A stretch of 64,000 nucleotides of DNA, taken from the NCBI RefSeq assembly GCF_009768885.1, contig NZ_WSQA01000008.1:62001-126000 (forward strand). The letters are read 5' to 3'. Within the stretch, counting starts at the first letter, position 1. Each line of letters opens with the position of its first letter. Below the pieces are notes generated by a model. The model searched no databases, was not told where the DNA came from, and saw only the letters and a program-made list of their open reading frames with translations. Origin of the DNA: Sphingobacterium humi. Lineage in GTDB: Bacteria; Bacteroidota; Bacteroidia; Sphingobacteriales; Sphingobacteriaceae. Positions 34,041 through 42,172 of the stretch are shown here, one piece after another. The translations under genes were made by a program, and so were the position numbers.

Positions 34041-37000
34041 AATTTTAAATAAAGTGATAAGGTAACAACCGGCTGGTGTACAACATTTAAACCTCCAATA
34101 TCTTTCTGTCTCCTGTATGTGGAAATATTATCTGCCTGCACGCTAAAACGGGCAGATTTAACATACTTAATTGTTTTTTCGTTCGGAAACCAATTGTAAC
34201 TCAATTGCACATAGTTCAGTTTTATATAATCAGATTTGTATATAGTTGTTGTATTGGCATAATTTTTTAATAAATCATATAGTATAGTCGGCAGGTTTTT
34301 GGCTGGATAGATTTTATTCTCATCTCCAACATCGAACCACATGTTATCCAATTGCCCTTTTATAGCATTGAAATGAGCATCTCTTGATTCCCTAACATAG
34401 GAGTTGCTATATCGATTTATTCCACCAAAGCCATAATTGAAATTTATATTTAAGGACCAGTTTTTAAATGATATATAATTATTAAAAAATCCATGGTATG
34501 GTGCTATTGCATATCCTAAATGCTGAAAGTAAGATGCACGTAAGGGGGCTTTTAAATCAATAACATTTCCATCAGGCTGAAGATATTCTGGTATTCCCTT
34601 CAAAGGATGGATGCCATTACTGATTAGGCCATACATTACTCCCAATGGTTTACCAACCTCATATTCAGGTATAAAAGATTCATCTGTCAGAAAAAGTCTG
34701 TCAGTTCCATAAAGTTTTTTAACAAGATTTCTGTTATAGGAGAGTGAGATTGAACTGTTCCAGCTAAAGACTCCAAAGCGTAGTAAATCACCGCTAATTG
34801 TTGTTTCCAATCCACTATTTTGAAGCTCACCGATATTCTGAGCATATGTTTTGAATCCATTGCTACTCGCAACTGGCGTATTAACAATCGCTTGTTTGGT
34901 CATATTATTATACCAGGTTAATAATAGATTAACTCGTTTGTCCAGGCCAACATCGATACTCAAATTGGTAGAATAGGTCTGTTGGGGACGCAAATTTCGA
35001 TTGGGAAGAGCCATGAGCTCTAAAAGACGATTTTGTCCATAAAAACTATGGCTGCTATTATTAAATGTTGTCCTGATATCTTTAGCAGTAATTCCAACCA
35101 TACTTGCAGTGTAGCCAACAGAAGCTTTTACCTTGAGATGGGATATGATATCTTGCTTGTTTAAAAATGAGTACGAAGAAGGATTCCAGCCGATACCTGC
35201 AGACCAGGCATCATTCCATCTTGCATTGTTTGGCAGCAATGACGAGCCATCCCTTTTTAAACTGGCATAGAAATCATAGGTGTTGTCATAGGAATATCCT
35301 AATGCAGCACCAAATCCTAGCTGCTTATTTTGCGACTTTATACCAGAGATGGTAGGGGCATAAGATTTGGTTAGACCTTGGTTTATTCCACTCAGACTCT
35401 CAAGCTCATCAGGAATACCAAAACCAGCAGCTCCTATCGTATTTACATTCGCTTGATAATAGTCTGTATTAATGCCCCAATAGAGGTCATGTTTAGCAAA
35501 CTGTCGCTGGTAATTGAGCCTGAAATTAGAAGTAAAACCCAAGTCCTTACTATCACTCTCATTTAGATATCCCATTGCGTTTATAGGAGCTTCCCGTTGG
35601 CTATAAGCAGTACTATAGATCCGTTGATAAAGCTCGGCTAAGCTATAGTCAATACCAATAACACCAGACAAACTTATTCCTTTTAGAATGTCCCAATGTC
35701 CGATTAAAGTACTATTTAGCCGCTTTGACGTATTTCTTTTTCGGTACTGTTTGATAAGATCTTGATAAGACCTCCCCGGATAACTTGTCAATGATTCAGA
35801 TTGTTTAGTTTCATATGGATTGAGGGAAAATGCCAATGCTGTTGGGTCATTATTCATTCCATTTTCAGTTTTTGAGGTTGCTATACCGATGCTATTGTTG
35901 AAGGAAAGGTTTAGAATATCACTCAAAGGATAATCAAAATTTGCGCGTGCTGTCAGCTGTTCAATGGAGTTTCCGGGTATTCTACCACCTTGGGAGCTGT
36001 AATTTGCAGAATAGAAATAGTTGCTGTGGTTATTGCCTCCCCTAATGTTTATAACATGAGATTGAAAATGATTCATTTTAATTAGTTCTTTGAACCAATC
36101 TGTTTCGAAACTTCGTAATGAATCTAAGATTCTCTGTCCCATCCTTATTTTTTCATGTAGATCAGATGCCCCTTCGTATAGTTTTCGAATATAGCGTTCT
36201 GAATATAAGTATCCGGGAAGGTCACTTCTTTCCATTTTCTCCTCGAATCGCAGCTTTTCATCAGTACCCATCATTAGAACACTGCGTTCACCTCGTAAGG
36301 TAATGCCCTGTTTCATATAAAAAGACACTAATGGTTTACCTGAAAAACCTTTTTTTGACGTTAATTCAATTACACCATTCGCCGCTTTGATACCATATAA
36401 AGCTGTCGCAGGTGCATCTTTTAGTACTTTAATTGTTTGAAAGTCATTAGGGCTAAGTGTTAAAAATGTTTCTGTACTAATCACAACCCCATCCATTACA
36501 AACAATGGTGCGTTAGCATTTCCTTTATACAAGAGTGAAGAATTTCCTCTTAGTCGAATTTGCGGCTTGGTTCCTAGCTCCCCAGAATAAGAAATTGTAA
36601 GACCTGGAACTTGTCCCTCAAATAAACGTCCCATATCAAGTTCTGATCGCTCACTTAATTTTGTAATATCAACGGTAACTACGGATCCTGCAAGATTACG
36701 GATATCCACATCGTTTATATTGTTTCTTCTTACTACAACCTCTGAAAGCGAGGTGGTTTTAGGAGTCAAAAAAATCACTTGAAAATCCTGTTGGAGTGTA
36801 ATTGAGGTATCACAATAATTGATGTGTGTAAGCGTTACGTGAGGATTATTTTTCCAATTGAAAGAAAATATACCTTCTAAGTTTGACCTGTTTATTGGTT
36901 TTTTATTAACACTTATAGTTGCGCCTGCAATAGGTTTTTTAGAATTCTCATCTACAATCTTTACAATATATTTTTGCTCTTGAGCGGATAAACTGTTGTT

Positions 37001-37051
37001 AAATTGCATTATTGTATATATGCACCCAATTCTCAAAACTGTCCTAAGCAT
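34037..37051 (-). CDS. SusC/RagA-family TonB-dependent transporter of the M16 island
   Basis: A 1004-residue transporter: signal peptide (about 1-23), a carboxypeptidase-D-like domain (about 28-105), a plug with DMGRLFEGQVPGLTIS and the SusC-type segment VMDGVVISTETFLTLSPND, and a barrel ending LSLYLKF. Unlike the SusC at 6.9 kb it has no STN domain, and no sigma/FecR pair is next to it, so control must differ. It is the first gene of susC > susD > lipoprotein > M16. The coding DNA is visibly more AT-rich than the flanking core genes, which fits acquisition by transfer. Confidence 0.95.
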   Translation of the reverse strand: MLRTVLRIGCIYTIMQFNNSLSAQEQKYIVKIVDENSKKPIAGATISVNKKPINRSNLEGIFSFNWKNNPHVTLTHINYCDTSITLQQDFQVIFLTPKTTSLSEVVVRRNNINDVDIRNLAGSVVTVDITKLSERSELDMGRLFEGQVPGLTISYSGELGTKPQIRLRGNSSLLYKGNANAPLFVMDGVVISTETFLTLSPNDFQTIKVLKDAPATALYGIKAANGVIELTSKKGFSGKPLVSFYMKQGITLRGERSVLMMGTDEKLRFEEKMERSDLPGYLYSERYIRKLYEGASDLHEKIRMGQRILDSLRSFETDWFKELIKMNHFQSHVINIRGGNNHSNYFYSANYSSQGGRIPGNSIEQLTARANFDYPLSDILNLSFNNSIGIATSKTENGMNNDPTALAFSLNPYETKQSESLTSYPGRSYQDLIKQYRKRNTSKRLNSTLIGHWDILKGISLSGVIGIDYSLAELYQRIYSTAYSQREAPINAMGYLNESDSKDLGFTSNFRLNYQRQFAKHDLYWGINTDYYQANVNTIGAAGFGIPDELESLSGINQGLTKSYAPTISGIKSQNKQLGFGAALGYSYDNTYDFYASLKRDGSSLLPNNARWNDAWSAGIGWNPSSYSFLNKQDIISHLKVKASVGYTASMVGITAKDIRTTFNNSSHSFYGQNRLLELMALPNRNLRPQQTYSTNLSIDVGLDKRVNLLLTWYNNMTKQAIVNTPVASSNGFKTYAQNIGELQNSGLETTISGDLLRFGVFSWNSSISLSYNRNLVKKLYGTDRLFLTDESFIPEYEVGKPLGVMYGLISNGIHPLKGIPEYLQPDGNVIDLKAPLRASYFQHLGYAIAPYHGFFNNYISFKNWSLNINFNYGFGGINRYSNSYVRESRDAHFNAIKGQLDNMWFDVGDENKIYPAKNLPTILYDLLKNYANTTTIYKSDYIKLNYVQLSYNWFPNEKTIKYVKSARFSVQADNISTYRRQKDIGGLNVVHQPVVTLSLYLKF

Positions 37052-37226
37052 AGAAGTTGAATATAATTATAGCTTATGTGAAACCGTATAAATGTAGGTT
37101 ATTATTTTTAATTAATCTAAATAAGAATATATTATTGCGAAATAATTTTTTTCAATTTATTGTTTACAACAATATTCAATTAAATAAATATAAACTATGG
37201 CTTACTATATAAGTTAAAAACATAGC

Positions 37227-37658
37227 CTTATTTGGCTTCGTATTCGCCTTGTTTTTAGGCTTTAAAAATAATATGAACGATGAGTAGATTTGAGAATGAA
37301 GTAAACTGTGGGACGAATTATTGAATACGGCCGGGTCCTTATCTAAGCAAGTAATAACACTTAATACACCAGCTTTGGGATACCGATCCTAGTGCTGAAG
37401 TGTCGCATCGCCTCGATTAAAATACATTAGACCTAATGATGCAGGCAAGGTATAAATCGACCATCATCATGTAGTTAATTGGCGAACATCTGCAAGCTGC
37501 CGGTAGGATAGACTCCATTCAATTCATAAGAATGGATCAAAATTTAGAAAAATTGGTCGATAATTTAGGTTATTGCAAGCGGATGTATTTTCGAAGCTAT
37601 TACCGATGAAATTGACAAGCCTTTTGGTTATGAACTAAACGATTTGGCATTAAATGCC
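37227..37658 (+). pseudogene. Decayed bestrophin gene copy
   Basis: Three blocks match the intact bestrophin gene in order and strand: 37227-37366 matches 27771-27910 without gaps, 37370 to about 37584 matches from 27985 to about 28206, and 37588 to about 37657 matches from 28356. Between them about 71 and 148 bases are missing. The first block carries three in-frame stops where the intact gene encodes YERFWEGRK. The start and end of the gene are absent. Divergence is substantial, so this is an old paralogue or duplicate rather than a fresh copy. Confidence 0.85.
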
Positions 37659-37783
37659 TCGCCAAAGCCTAAAGTTGATCATACTAAAGAGGCAATAAAA
37701 CTATTGATAAGGACAGCTAAAATCGTCAAAACAGGATTTTATTAATTGTTTTGTGCGCTATCTAAGTTACAAAAAGGGGAGGT

Positions 37784-37791
37784 GTTAGATC
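37784..37791. repeat. Target site duplication of the insertion sequence, left copy
   Basis: GTTAGATC directly abuts the left terminal repeat of the insertion sequence and is repeated at 39213-39220 beyond the right end. Eight bases is the usual duplication size for ISL3-like elements. Confidence 0.85.
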
Positions 37792-37814
37792 GGATCAGTT
37801 TCAAAACCTGTGGA

Positions 37815-38807
37815 TTAAGCAAATAATTTGGTCAATCTAAATAAGAAAAAGTTGACATCTCCTACACCTCTGAATTGACTTCTGAACGCCTTTATCTTAG
37901 CATTGAACGATTCTGCTGATGCATTAGTACTTCTGTTATCAAAGTAGTTCAGGATGGTTCTATAATGGTTCTTTATTGTCCTAGATACCGTATTGAATGA
38001 TTTGAATCCCGAGGCCTCAACATGCTGATGCCATAGCCCCAATTTGGCATAGGCTACTCCTTTGTCCTTGATACTGTTATAGATCCACGATAATCTCTGG
38101 CTTAATTCATAGGCCTTTTCTAGGTCTGGGTAGAGCCCAAAGAGTATCCCGGCTCTTTCCTTCTGGTCAGGAGTCCATTTGTGCTGGGACTTATAGAGCA
38201 GGTACCTAGATCTTGCCAGCAGCTGCTTAAGGGTATCGCCATTGGATAATATCTTTGCAGCATAGGGCTTCTGGAGCTTACGACCCTTCTCAATGGCCTG
38301 GTTTTCATCATCTATAGCCTTCCACCGATGCTTTATTCTGATTTCCTGAAGTGCCTCCGTAGCCAATTGCTGAACATGGAATCGATCTGTTACCTGAACT
38401 GCCAGTGGAAAGCATTTCTTGGCGATAAGCCCCATATTCCCTGCAAGATCCAGCGTTATCTCCGATACCTTTTTACGTAATCTTTCCGGGATGCTTTGAA
38501 GGATGGGAATGATATTCTCCGATTTGGTGCCGTTCAGTATGGCGATAATAGTTCCTCTTTTGCCGCGAGCACCCTTGTTGGTGACCACGGTATAGAGCTC
38601 TCCCTGCGACAGACAAGTCTCATCAATGGAAATATGGCTGCCAATGTTCTCTGGAAAAACAAGGCCTTCACGAGCGTTCTCCCGGTGTTCCCAATCCTGA
38701 AAGCCACTCAGCTTATTTCGGTAGTAACGCCTTAACTTACTGGCTGATATACCATAGAAGGAACTGATCGTTTGGATGCTATGAGCCTGGTTGTCCGCTG
38801 ATACCTT
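37815..38807 (-). CDS. ISAon1-type DDE transposase, second frame
   Basis: About 330 codons are open, from just after a TAA at 38810-38808 to the stop at 37815. The catalytic triad is visible: Asp in ISIDETCLS, Asp in VTDRFHVQQL, and Glu in NASAESFNAKIK. No ATG lies in the first 70 codons; a GTG at 38588 would remove the first catalytic Asp, so a start there cannot yield a working enzyme. Expression as a fusion with the upstream frame is therefore likely. The frame is offset by +1 (equivalently -2) from the first frame at the overlap. Confidence 0.85.
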   Translation of the reverse strand, partial: KVSADNQAHSIQTISSFYGISASKLRRYYRNKLSGFQDWEHRENAREGLVFPENIGSHISIDETCLSQGELYTVVTNKGARGKRGTIIAILNGTKSENIIPILQSIPERLRKKVSEITLDLAGNMGLIAKKCFPLAVQVTDRFHVQQLATEALQEIRIKHRWKAIDDENQAIEKGRKLQKPYAAKILSNGDTLKQLLARSRYLLYKSQHKWTPDQKERAGILFGLYPDLEKAYELSQRLSWIYNSIKDKGVAYAKLGLWHQHVEASGFKSFNTVSRTIKNHYRTILNYFDNRSTNASAESFNAKIKAFRSQFRGVGDVNFFLFRLTKLFA

Positions 38808-39144
38808 TTAAAAAAGCCGCGAAATCCTGTGTGATACGCGTCCCTTTGGCTACTAACTCCCAATTCCTACTAACTACTTTATTGCTGTCTTGATTGAGCC
38901 ATCTGCGACGCTTGACATGTAAGTAAACTTGTTGTCCACGAATAGGGAAATCCTGAAGGGTAACAGGTTCAAAGAAGCCTTTGGATATCAGTTTATTCTT
39001 TTGAAATTCTTCAGGAATGACATTCATCTCTTCCAAGAAAATATCCAACCGACCCGCTTCTTGCGTATAATGGGTCATCTCAAAATAATCGGAAACTCCC
39101 TGTGGAATAATAAGGGGCATTAGGGCTTTAAAGGAATCGTGCAT
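38779..39144 (-). CDS. ISAon1-type transposase N-terminal region, first frame
   Basis: A 121-residue protein resembling the N-terminal region protein of ISAon1 elements (VYLHVKRRRWLNQDSNK, AKGTRITQDFAAFLKGISG). It begins 68 bases inside the right end of the element and overlaps the transposase frame by 29 bases. The overlap contains T6A4GG, a slippery-looking run, at about 38815-38804. Confidence 0.82.
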   Translation of the reverse strand: MHDSFKALMPLIIPQGVSDYFEMTHYTQEAGRLDIFLEEMNVIPEEFQKNKLISKGFFEPVTLQDFPIRGQQVYLHVKRRRWLNQDSNKVVSRNWELVAKGTRITQDFAAFLKGISGQPGS

Positions 39145-39212
39145 CTGCTAAAATTTCAAAACACGAATATCCGATTATTTTTTGTCCTCTCCACAACTTT
39201 TGTACATGATCC

Positions 39213-39220
39213 GTTAGATC
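39213..39220. repeat. Target site duplication of the insertion sequence, right copy
   Basis: GTTAGATC, identical to 37784-37791, directly beyond the right terminal repeat. Confidence 0.85.
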
Positions 39221-39260
39221 AAGCCGCTTGGATGCACCCAAGCCCGCCAAAAAAACACAA

Positions 39261-39290
39261 AAAAGCCTTCATCGTACGATGAAGGCTTTT
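39261..39290 (-). terminator. Terminator of tRNA-Ser
   Basis: A perfect 30-base palindrome (AAAAGCCTTCATCGT and its complement) that forms a stem starting with A and ending with T. It lies five bases behind the tRNA 3' end on the minus strand. Confidence 0.8.
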
Positions 39291-39294
39291 TCAG

Positions 39295-39379
39295 CGGAGA
39301 GTGAGGGATTCGAACCCCCGAACCTGTGACAGTTAACGGTTTTCAAGACCGCCGCATTCGACCACTCTGCCAACTCTCC
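39295..39379 (-). tRNA. tRNA-Ser (anticodon TGA)
   Basis: On the minus strand the gene begins GGAGAGTTGGCAGAGTGG and pairs with ACTCTCC plus discriminator G at its 3' end. The anticodon loop is CTTGAAA, giving anticodon TGA; a long variable arm follows (CGTTAACTGTCACAGG region), as in class II tRNAs, then the T arm GGGGGTTCGAATCCC. CCA is not encoded. It sits 75 bases from the insertion sequence and marks the right edge of the accessory region. Confidence 0.95.
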
Positions 39380-39665
39380 GCGACAAAAGTAGAAATTTTT
39401 ATTTGCTCTCCAAAACTTATTTAGTACAGCCCTGAAAATGAGCCCAATTAATTTATTTCGCCATATTTCTTCCCAAATACCATTAAAAAATTCTTCAAAC
39501 TCATTTTCCATAATATCTCAAAACCAACCATTCCCAAAACCCAAAACAACAGCCCCTAACAAACTAACAATCTGTAACTTATAAAATATTTTTTCGCGTT
39601 TCAACATAAAAGGCATCGCTTTTGCTTATCTTAGAACATAAATAAGAACTATTAAATATCATATT

Positions 39666-40559
39666 ATGATAAAACGTATCAGTATTCCATTAATCTTGAT
39701 GTCGGTTATTTTTATTTCTTCCTGTGGAGTAAGTAAGAAAACCCACCAAGCTTTAGAGCAACAACATCGCGATTTAGGTGAGCTCTATCAGAAAAGTCAG
39801 GTTGAACTTGCCGAAAGTCGCTCTAGGGTGAAAAGCCTGGAGGATCAACTAGAGCAGGAACGTAAGAATAATGCTGGTTTAAAAGAAGCCTTAGCACGCT
39901 TACAAGCAACATTAGATAACAGTATCAGTAATACATCACAAGGAAACGCCAATATTTCAAAACTCGTTGATGAAATTAACGCTTCCAATAAATACATCCA
40001 GCATTTAGTAAATACCAAAGCGAAGAGCGACTCGTTGAATATGGTATTAACCAACAACTTGACCCGCTCCTTGAGCCGCGAAGAGATGAAAGATGTGGAT
40101 GTACAAGTATTAAAAGGGGTAGTTTACATCTCCTTATCTGATAATATGCTGTACAAATCAGGAAGCTATGAAATCTCTGATCGCGCAGGTGAAACCTTAT
40201 CGAAAATTGCCAAGATTATCCAAGACTACAAAGATTATGAAGTCTTAATCGAAGGTAATACCGATACAGATCCTATTGCGAAAACGAATATCCGCAACAA
40301 CTGGGATTTAAGTACCTTGCGTGCATCTTCCGTAGTTCAAGCCTTACAGAACAATTACGGCGTAGATCCTAAACGCTTAACAGCAGGTGGTCGTGGTCAA
40401 TACAACCCTATTGCCAGCAATGCCACAGCAGAAGGAAAAGCAAGAAACCGGAGAACACAGATTATCATTACGCCTAAGTTAGATCAGTTCATGGAATTGA
40501 TCGATAAAGCACCGGAAACAACCGATGCCCCAGCCACAGGCGATAGCACTTCTTTCTAA
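39666..40559 (+). CDS. OmpA-family peptidoglycan-binding lipoprotein
   Basis: A 297-residue lipoprotein (lipobox ISSC, Cys20). Residues 25-85 form a coiled coil rich in Leu, Glu and Gln; the OmpA C-terminal domain spans about 150-275 (VLIEGNTDTDPI, NWDLSTLRASSVVQAL, AEGKARNRRTQI), which binds diaminopimelate in peptidoglycan. Asp and Arg residues of the binding site are present. The protein probably tethers the outer membrane to the wall. It is a single gene, with no barrel domain of the classical OmpA. Confidence 0.92.
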   Translation: MIKRISIPLILMSVIFISSCGVSKKTHQALEQQHRDLGELYQKSQVELAESRSRVKSLEDQLEQERKNNAGLKEALARLQATLDNSISNTSQGNANISKLVDEINASNKYIQHLVNTKAKSDSLNMVLTNNLTRSLSREEMKDVDVQVLKGVVYISLSDNMLYKSGSYEISDRAGETLSKIAKIIQDYKDYEVLIEGNTDTDPIAKTNIRNNWDLSTLRASSVVQALQNNYGVDPKRLTAGGRGQYNPIASNATAEGKARNRRTQIIITPKLDQFMELIDKAPETTDAPATGDSTSF

Positions 40560-40577
40560 ACATAGAAGGCATATAGA

Positions 40578-40618
40578 ATAATAAAACCCCAAGGGAATCA
40601 TCCTTGGGGTTTTATTAT
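40578..40618. terminator. Bidirectional terminator between ompA-like and TauE genes
   Basis: A perfect 17-bp inverted repeat (40578-40594 and 40602-40618) around CCCCAAGG, with A/T tails on both strands, between convergent genes. Confidence 0.85.
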
Positions 40619-40690
40619 GGGTTATTATTATGTTTATTATTTAGCTTATTTAATGTTTATTATTAAGCTTATTATTAGTGTCTTTTTTAA
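40619..40690. repeat. AT-rich direct repeat behind the terminator
   Basis: Two nearly identical units of about 23 bases in tandem, each containing TGTTTATTATT followed by AGCTTATT. It lies between the shared terminator and the stop of the TauE gene. Function not apparent. Confidence 0.5.
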
Positions 40691-40703
40691 GCTGAACAGC
40701 CCA

Positions 40704-41474
40704 TTAAAGAAGGATTAATAAAAGAGCCGATAGCACTACCAAGCTCAATATAATAATCCGGAACTCCCGTTCTGGTAATATCTTAACCAGCTTAATCCCG
40801 ATAAAACCACCCAAGAGGATAAAGGGAACCGCGAGGAGGTTAAGGATAAACCCTTCCCAGGAAAGATTCTTCCATACAAATAACTGCAGGGGAATTTTAC
40901 TAAAGTTTAAGATCATGATAAACCAAGCGCCGGTTGCTACCAGGGTAAATTTATCCAGCTTCTTAGAAAAAAGATAAACCGTAAGGGTAGGACCCGCAGC
41001 ATTACCGATCATCGTAGAAAAACCCGTAATCAATCCGAAAACAGGGGAGTACCACCATTTTTTAGTCAAATCAAGCCCACTTTGTTTTTTCGCAACACGT
41101 TGTCCCCACAGCATAATGGCGACCCCTAAAATAATACAGGCACCCATCAACATTTTAAAGATCCGATCATCGATATGCTCGCCGGTAAATAAACCAATCA
41201 GTAACCCTATAATTGCAAAGGGCAGCAGCTTCTTAACTTCCTGCCAATTAAATTGTTTCCGATAGTATATCACCGCAATGAGGTCGGCAATGCAGAGCAA
41301 TATCAATACAATACCGGTGGAGTATTTGGCCCCGAATAATAAGGCAAATAAGGGCACAGCTAGGGTGCCCACATTTTGAATTCCTGTTTTGGAAGTACCT
41401 ATTAGCATGGCGCAGAAAAAATACAGCAGCCAGCCCATAGGCGAGGGGATTAGCGCAATAGCATTATCCCACAT
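40704..41474 (-). CDS. TauE/SafE-family sulfite or anion exporter
   Basis: A 256-residue inner-membrane protein with about eight hydrophobic segments and the family's GTSKTGIQNVGTLAVP and ITGFSTMIGNAAGPTL motifs, one per half. Members move sulfite, sulfoacetate or related organic anions. Its ATG overlaps the end of the HAD phosphatase gene by 11 bases, so it is translated in that operon. The substrate is unknown; no sulfur genes are nearby. Confidence 0.9.
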   Translation of the reverse strand: MWDNAIALIPSPMGWLLYFFCAMLIGTSKTGIQNVGTLAVPLFALLFGAKYSTGIVLILLCIADLIAVIYYRKQFNWQEVKKLLPFAIIGLLIGLFTGEHIDDRIFKMLMGACIILGVAIMLWGQRVAKKQSGLDLTKKWWYSPVFGLITGFSTMIGNAAGPTLTVYLFSKKLDKFTLVATGAWFIMILNFSKIPLQLFVWKNLSWEGFILNLLAVPFILLGGFIGIKLVKILPEREFRIIILSLVVLSALLLILL

Positions 41475-42132
41475 TTTGCTGAATCATGCGAGACACCTGC
41501 TTGGCCGTAATATCCTTATAATTCTTGATGTAATCGCTGCATACGGGCAGTTCTTCCTTCGTATGGGTGCTCAATACCCCAACCACCTGCATCCCGGCAT
41601 TTAGCCCGGCAGTAACCCCAGAGAAAGAATCCTCAAAAACCATACATTGCTCAGGTTGCACCTGTAGGTTTTCTGCCGATTTTAAATACACTTCCGGATG
41701 CGGCTTGTGAAGGCTTACATTCTCGCTACCTAAGGTCGATTGAAAGAAGTCGCGAATTGCTAGGGCATCTAAAATTAAATCCATATTAGCACGTGGGGCA
41801 GAGGTGGCCACAGCAATCTGAAAATCATGCGCTTTTAAGTCAGACAGGAAATCCTGAAGGTATGGAAGCGGCTTCGCTTCACTTTTATAGATCTCCCGAA
41901 ACAAGCCTTCCTTTTCCGCTTCCAAGCGCAAAAGCTCTTCGCCAAGCACCTTCCGCTTAAAGAAATGCGTAAAAATATAGCTGTTATGCTTGCCATACAT
42001 GTGTTGTTCAAATTCTTTAGGGCTGTAAGAAATAGCGTGTCGATCGAAGAATACCTCAAAGGCTTTAGCATGATAGGGATTGGTATGGGCAATAACGCCG
42101 TCCATATCAAAGATTGCTGCAAATTTTTTCAT
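41464..42132 (-). CDS. HAD-superfamily hydrolase, beta-phosphoglucomutase-like
   Basis: A 222-residue cytosolic HAD enzyme: motif I DMDGVIAHTNP with the nucleophile Asp near residue 9, motif II Thr/Ser in ATSAPR, Lys in LHKPHPE, and motif IV EDSFSGVTAG. The helical cap is type C1, as in beta-phosphoglucomutase and small sugar phosphatases. The frame is open 30 codons upstream, but the ATG at 42132 directly before KKFAAIFDMDG is right, since the upstream part would be basic and overlap the serine hydrolase gene. It is 40 bases behind that gene. Confidence 0.9.
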   Translation of the reverse strand: MKKFAAIFDMDGVIAHTNPYHAKAFEVFFDRHAISYSPKEFEQHMYGKHNSYIFTHFFKRKVLGEELLRLEAEKEGLFREIYKSEAKPLPYLQDFLSDLKAHDFQIAVATSAPRANMDLILDALAIRDFFQSTLGSENVSLHKPHPEVYLKSAENLQVQPEQCMVFEDSFSGVTAGLNAGMQVVGVLSTHTKEELPVCSDYIKNYKDITAKQVSRMIQQNVG

Positions 42133-42172
42133 TGCTGCAAATTTAAGAAAAAAGGAATGGAAAAGGGAGCCC

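Larger units (their letters stand above)
37052..37791. other. 740-base non-coding stretch with bestrophin relic
   Basis: The left 170 bases are very AT-rich and should hold the promoter of the minus-strand susC gene; no clean TTTG/TAnnTTTG pair was identified. The middle is the bestrophin relic. The last 130 bases up to the insertion sequence contain no recognisable feature apart from the target duplication at 37784-37791. Confidence 0.6.
37792..39212 (-). mobile_element. ISAon1-type (ISL3-like) insertion sequence, complete, 1421 bp
   Basis: The ends are imperfect inverted repeats. Left begins GGATCAGTTTCAAAACCTGT and right (reverse complement) begins GGATCATGTACAAAAGTTGT; about 18 of the first 23 positions agree. 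An exact 8-base direct repeat, GTTAGATC, flanks the element. Two overlapping frames on the minus strand encode the N-terminal region and the DDE transposase. The intact ends, intact frames and perfect target duplication point to a fairly recent insertion. It lies between the bestrophin relic and tRNA-Ser. Confidence 0.88.

Noticed and set aside
38813..38816. Ordinary -1 frameshift to express the transposase
   Set aside because: The -1 frame after the T TTT TTA run meets a stop within about 30 codons and is not the transposase frame.
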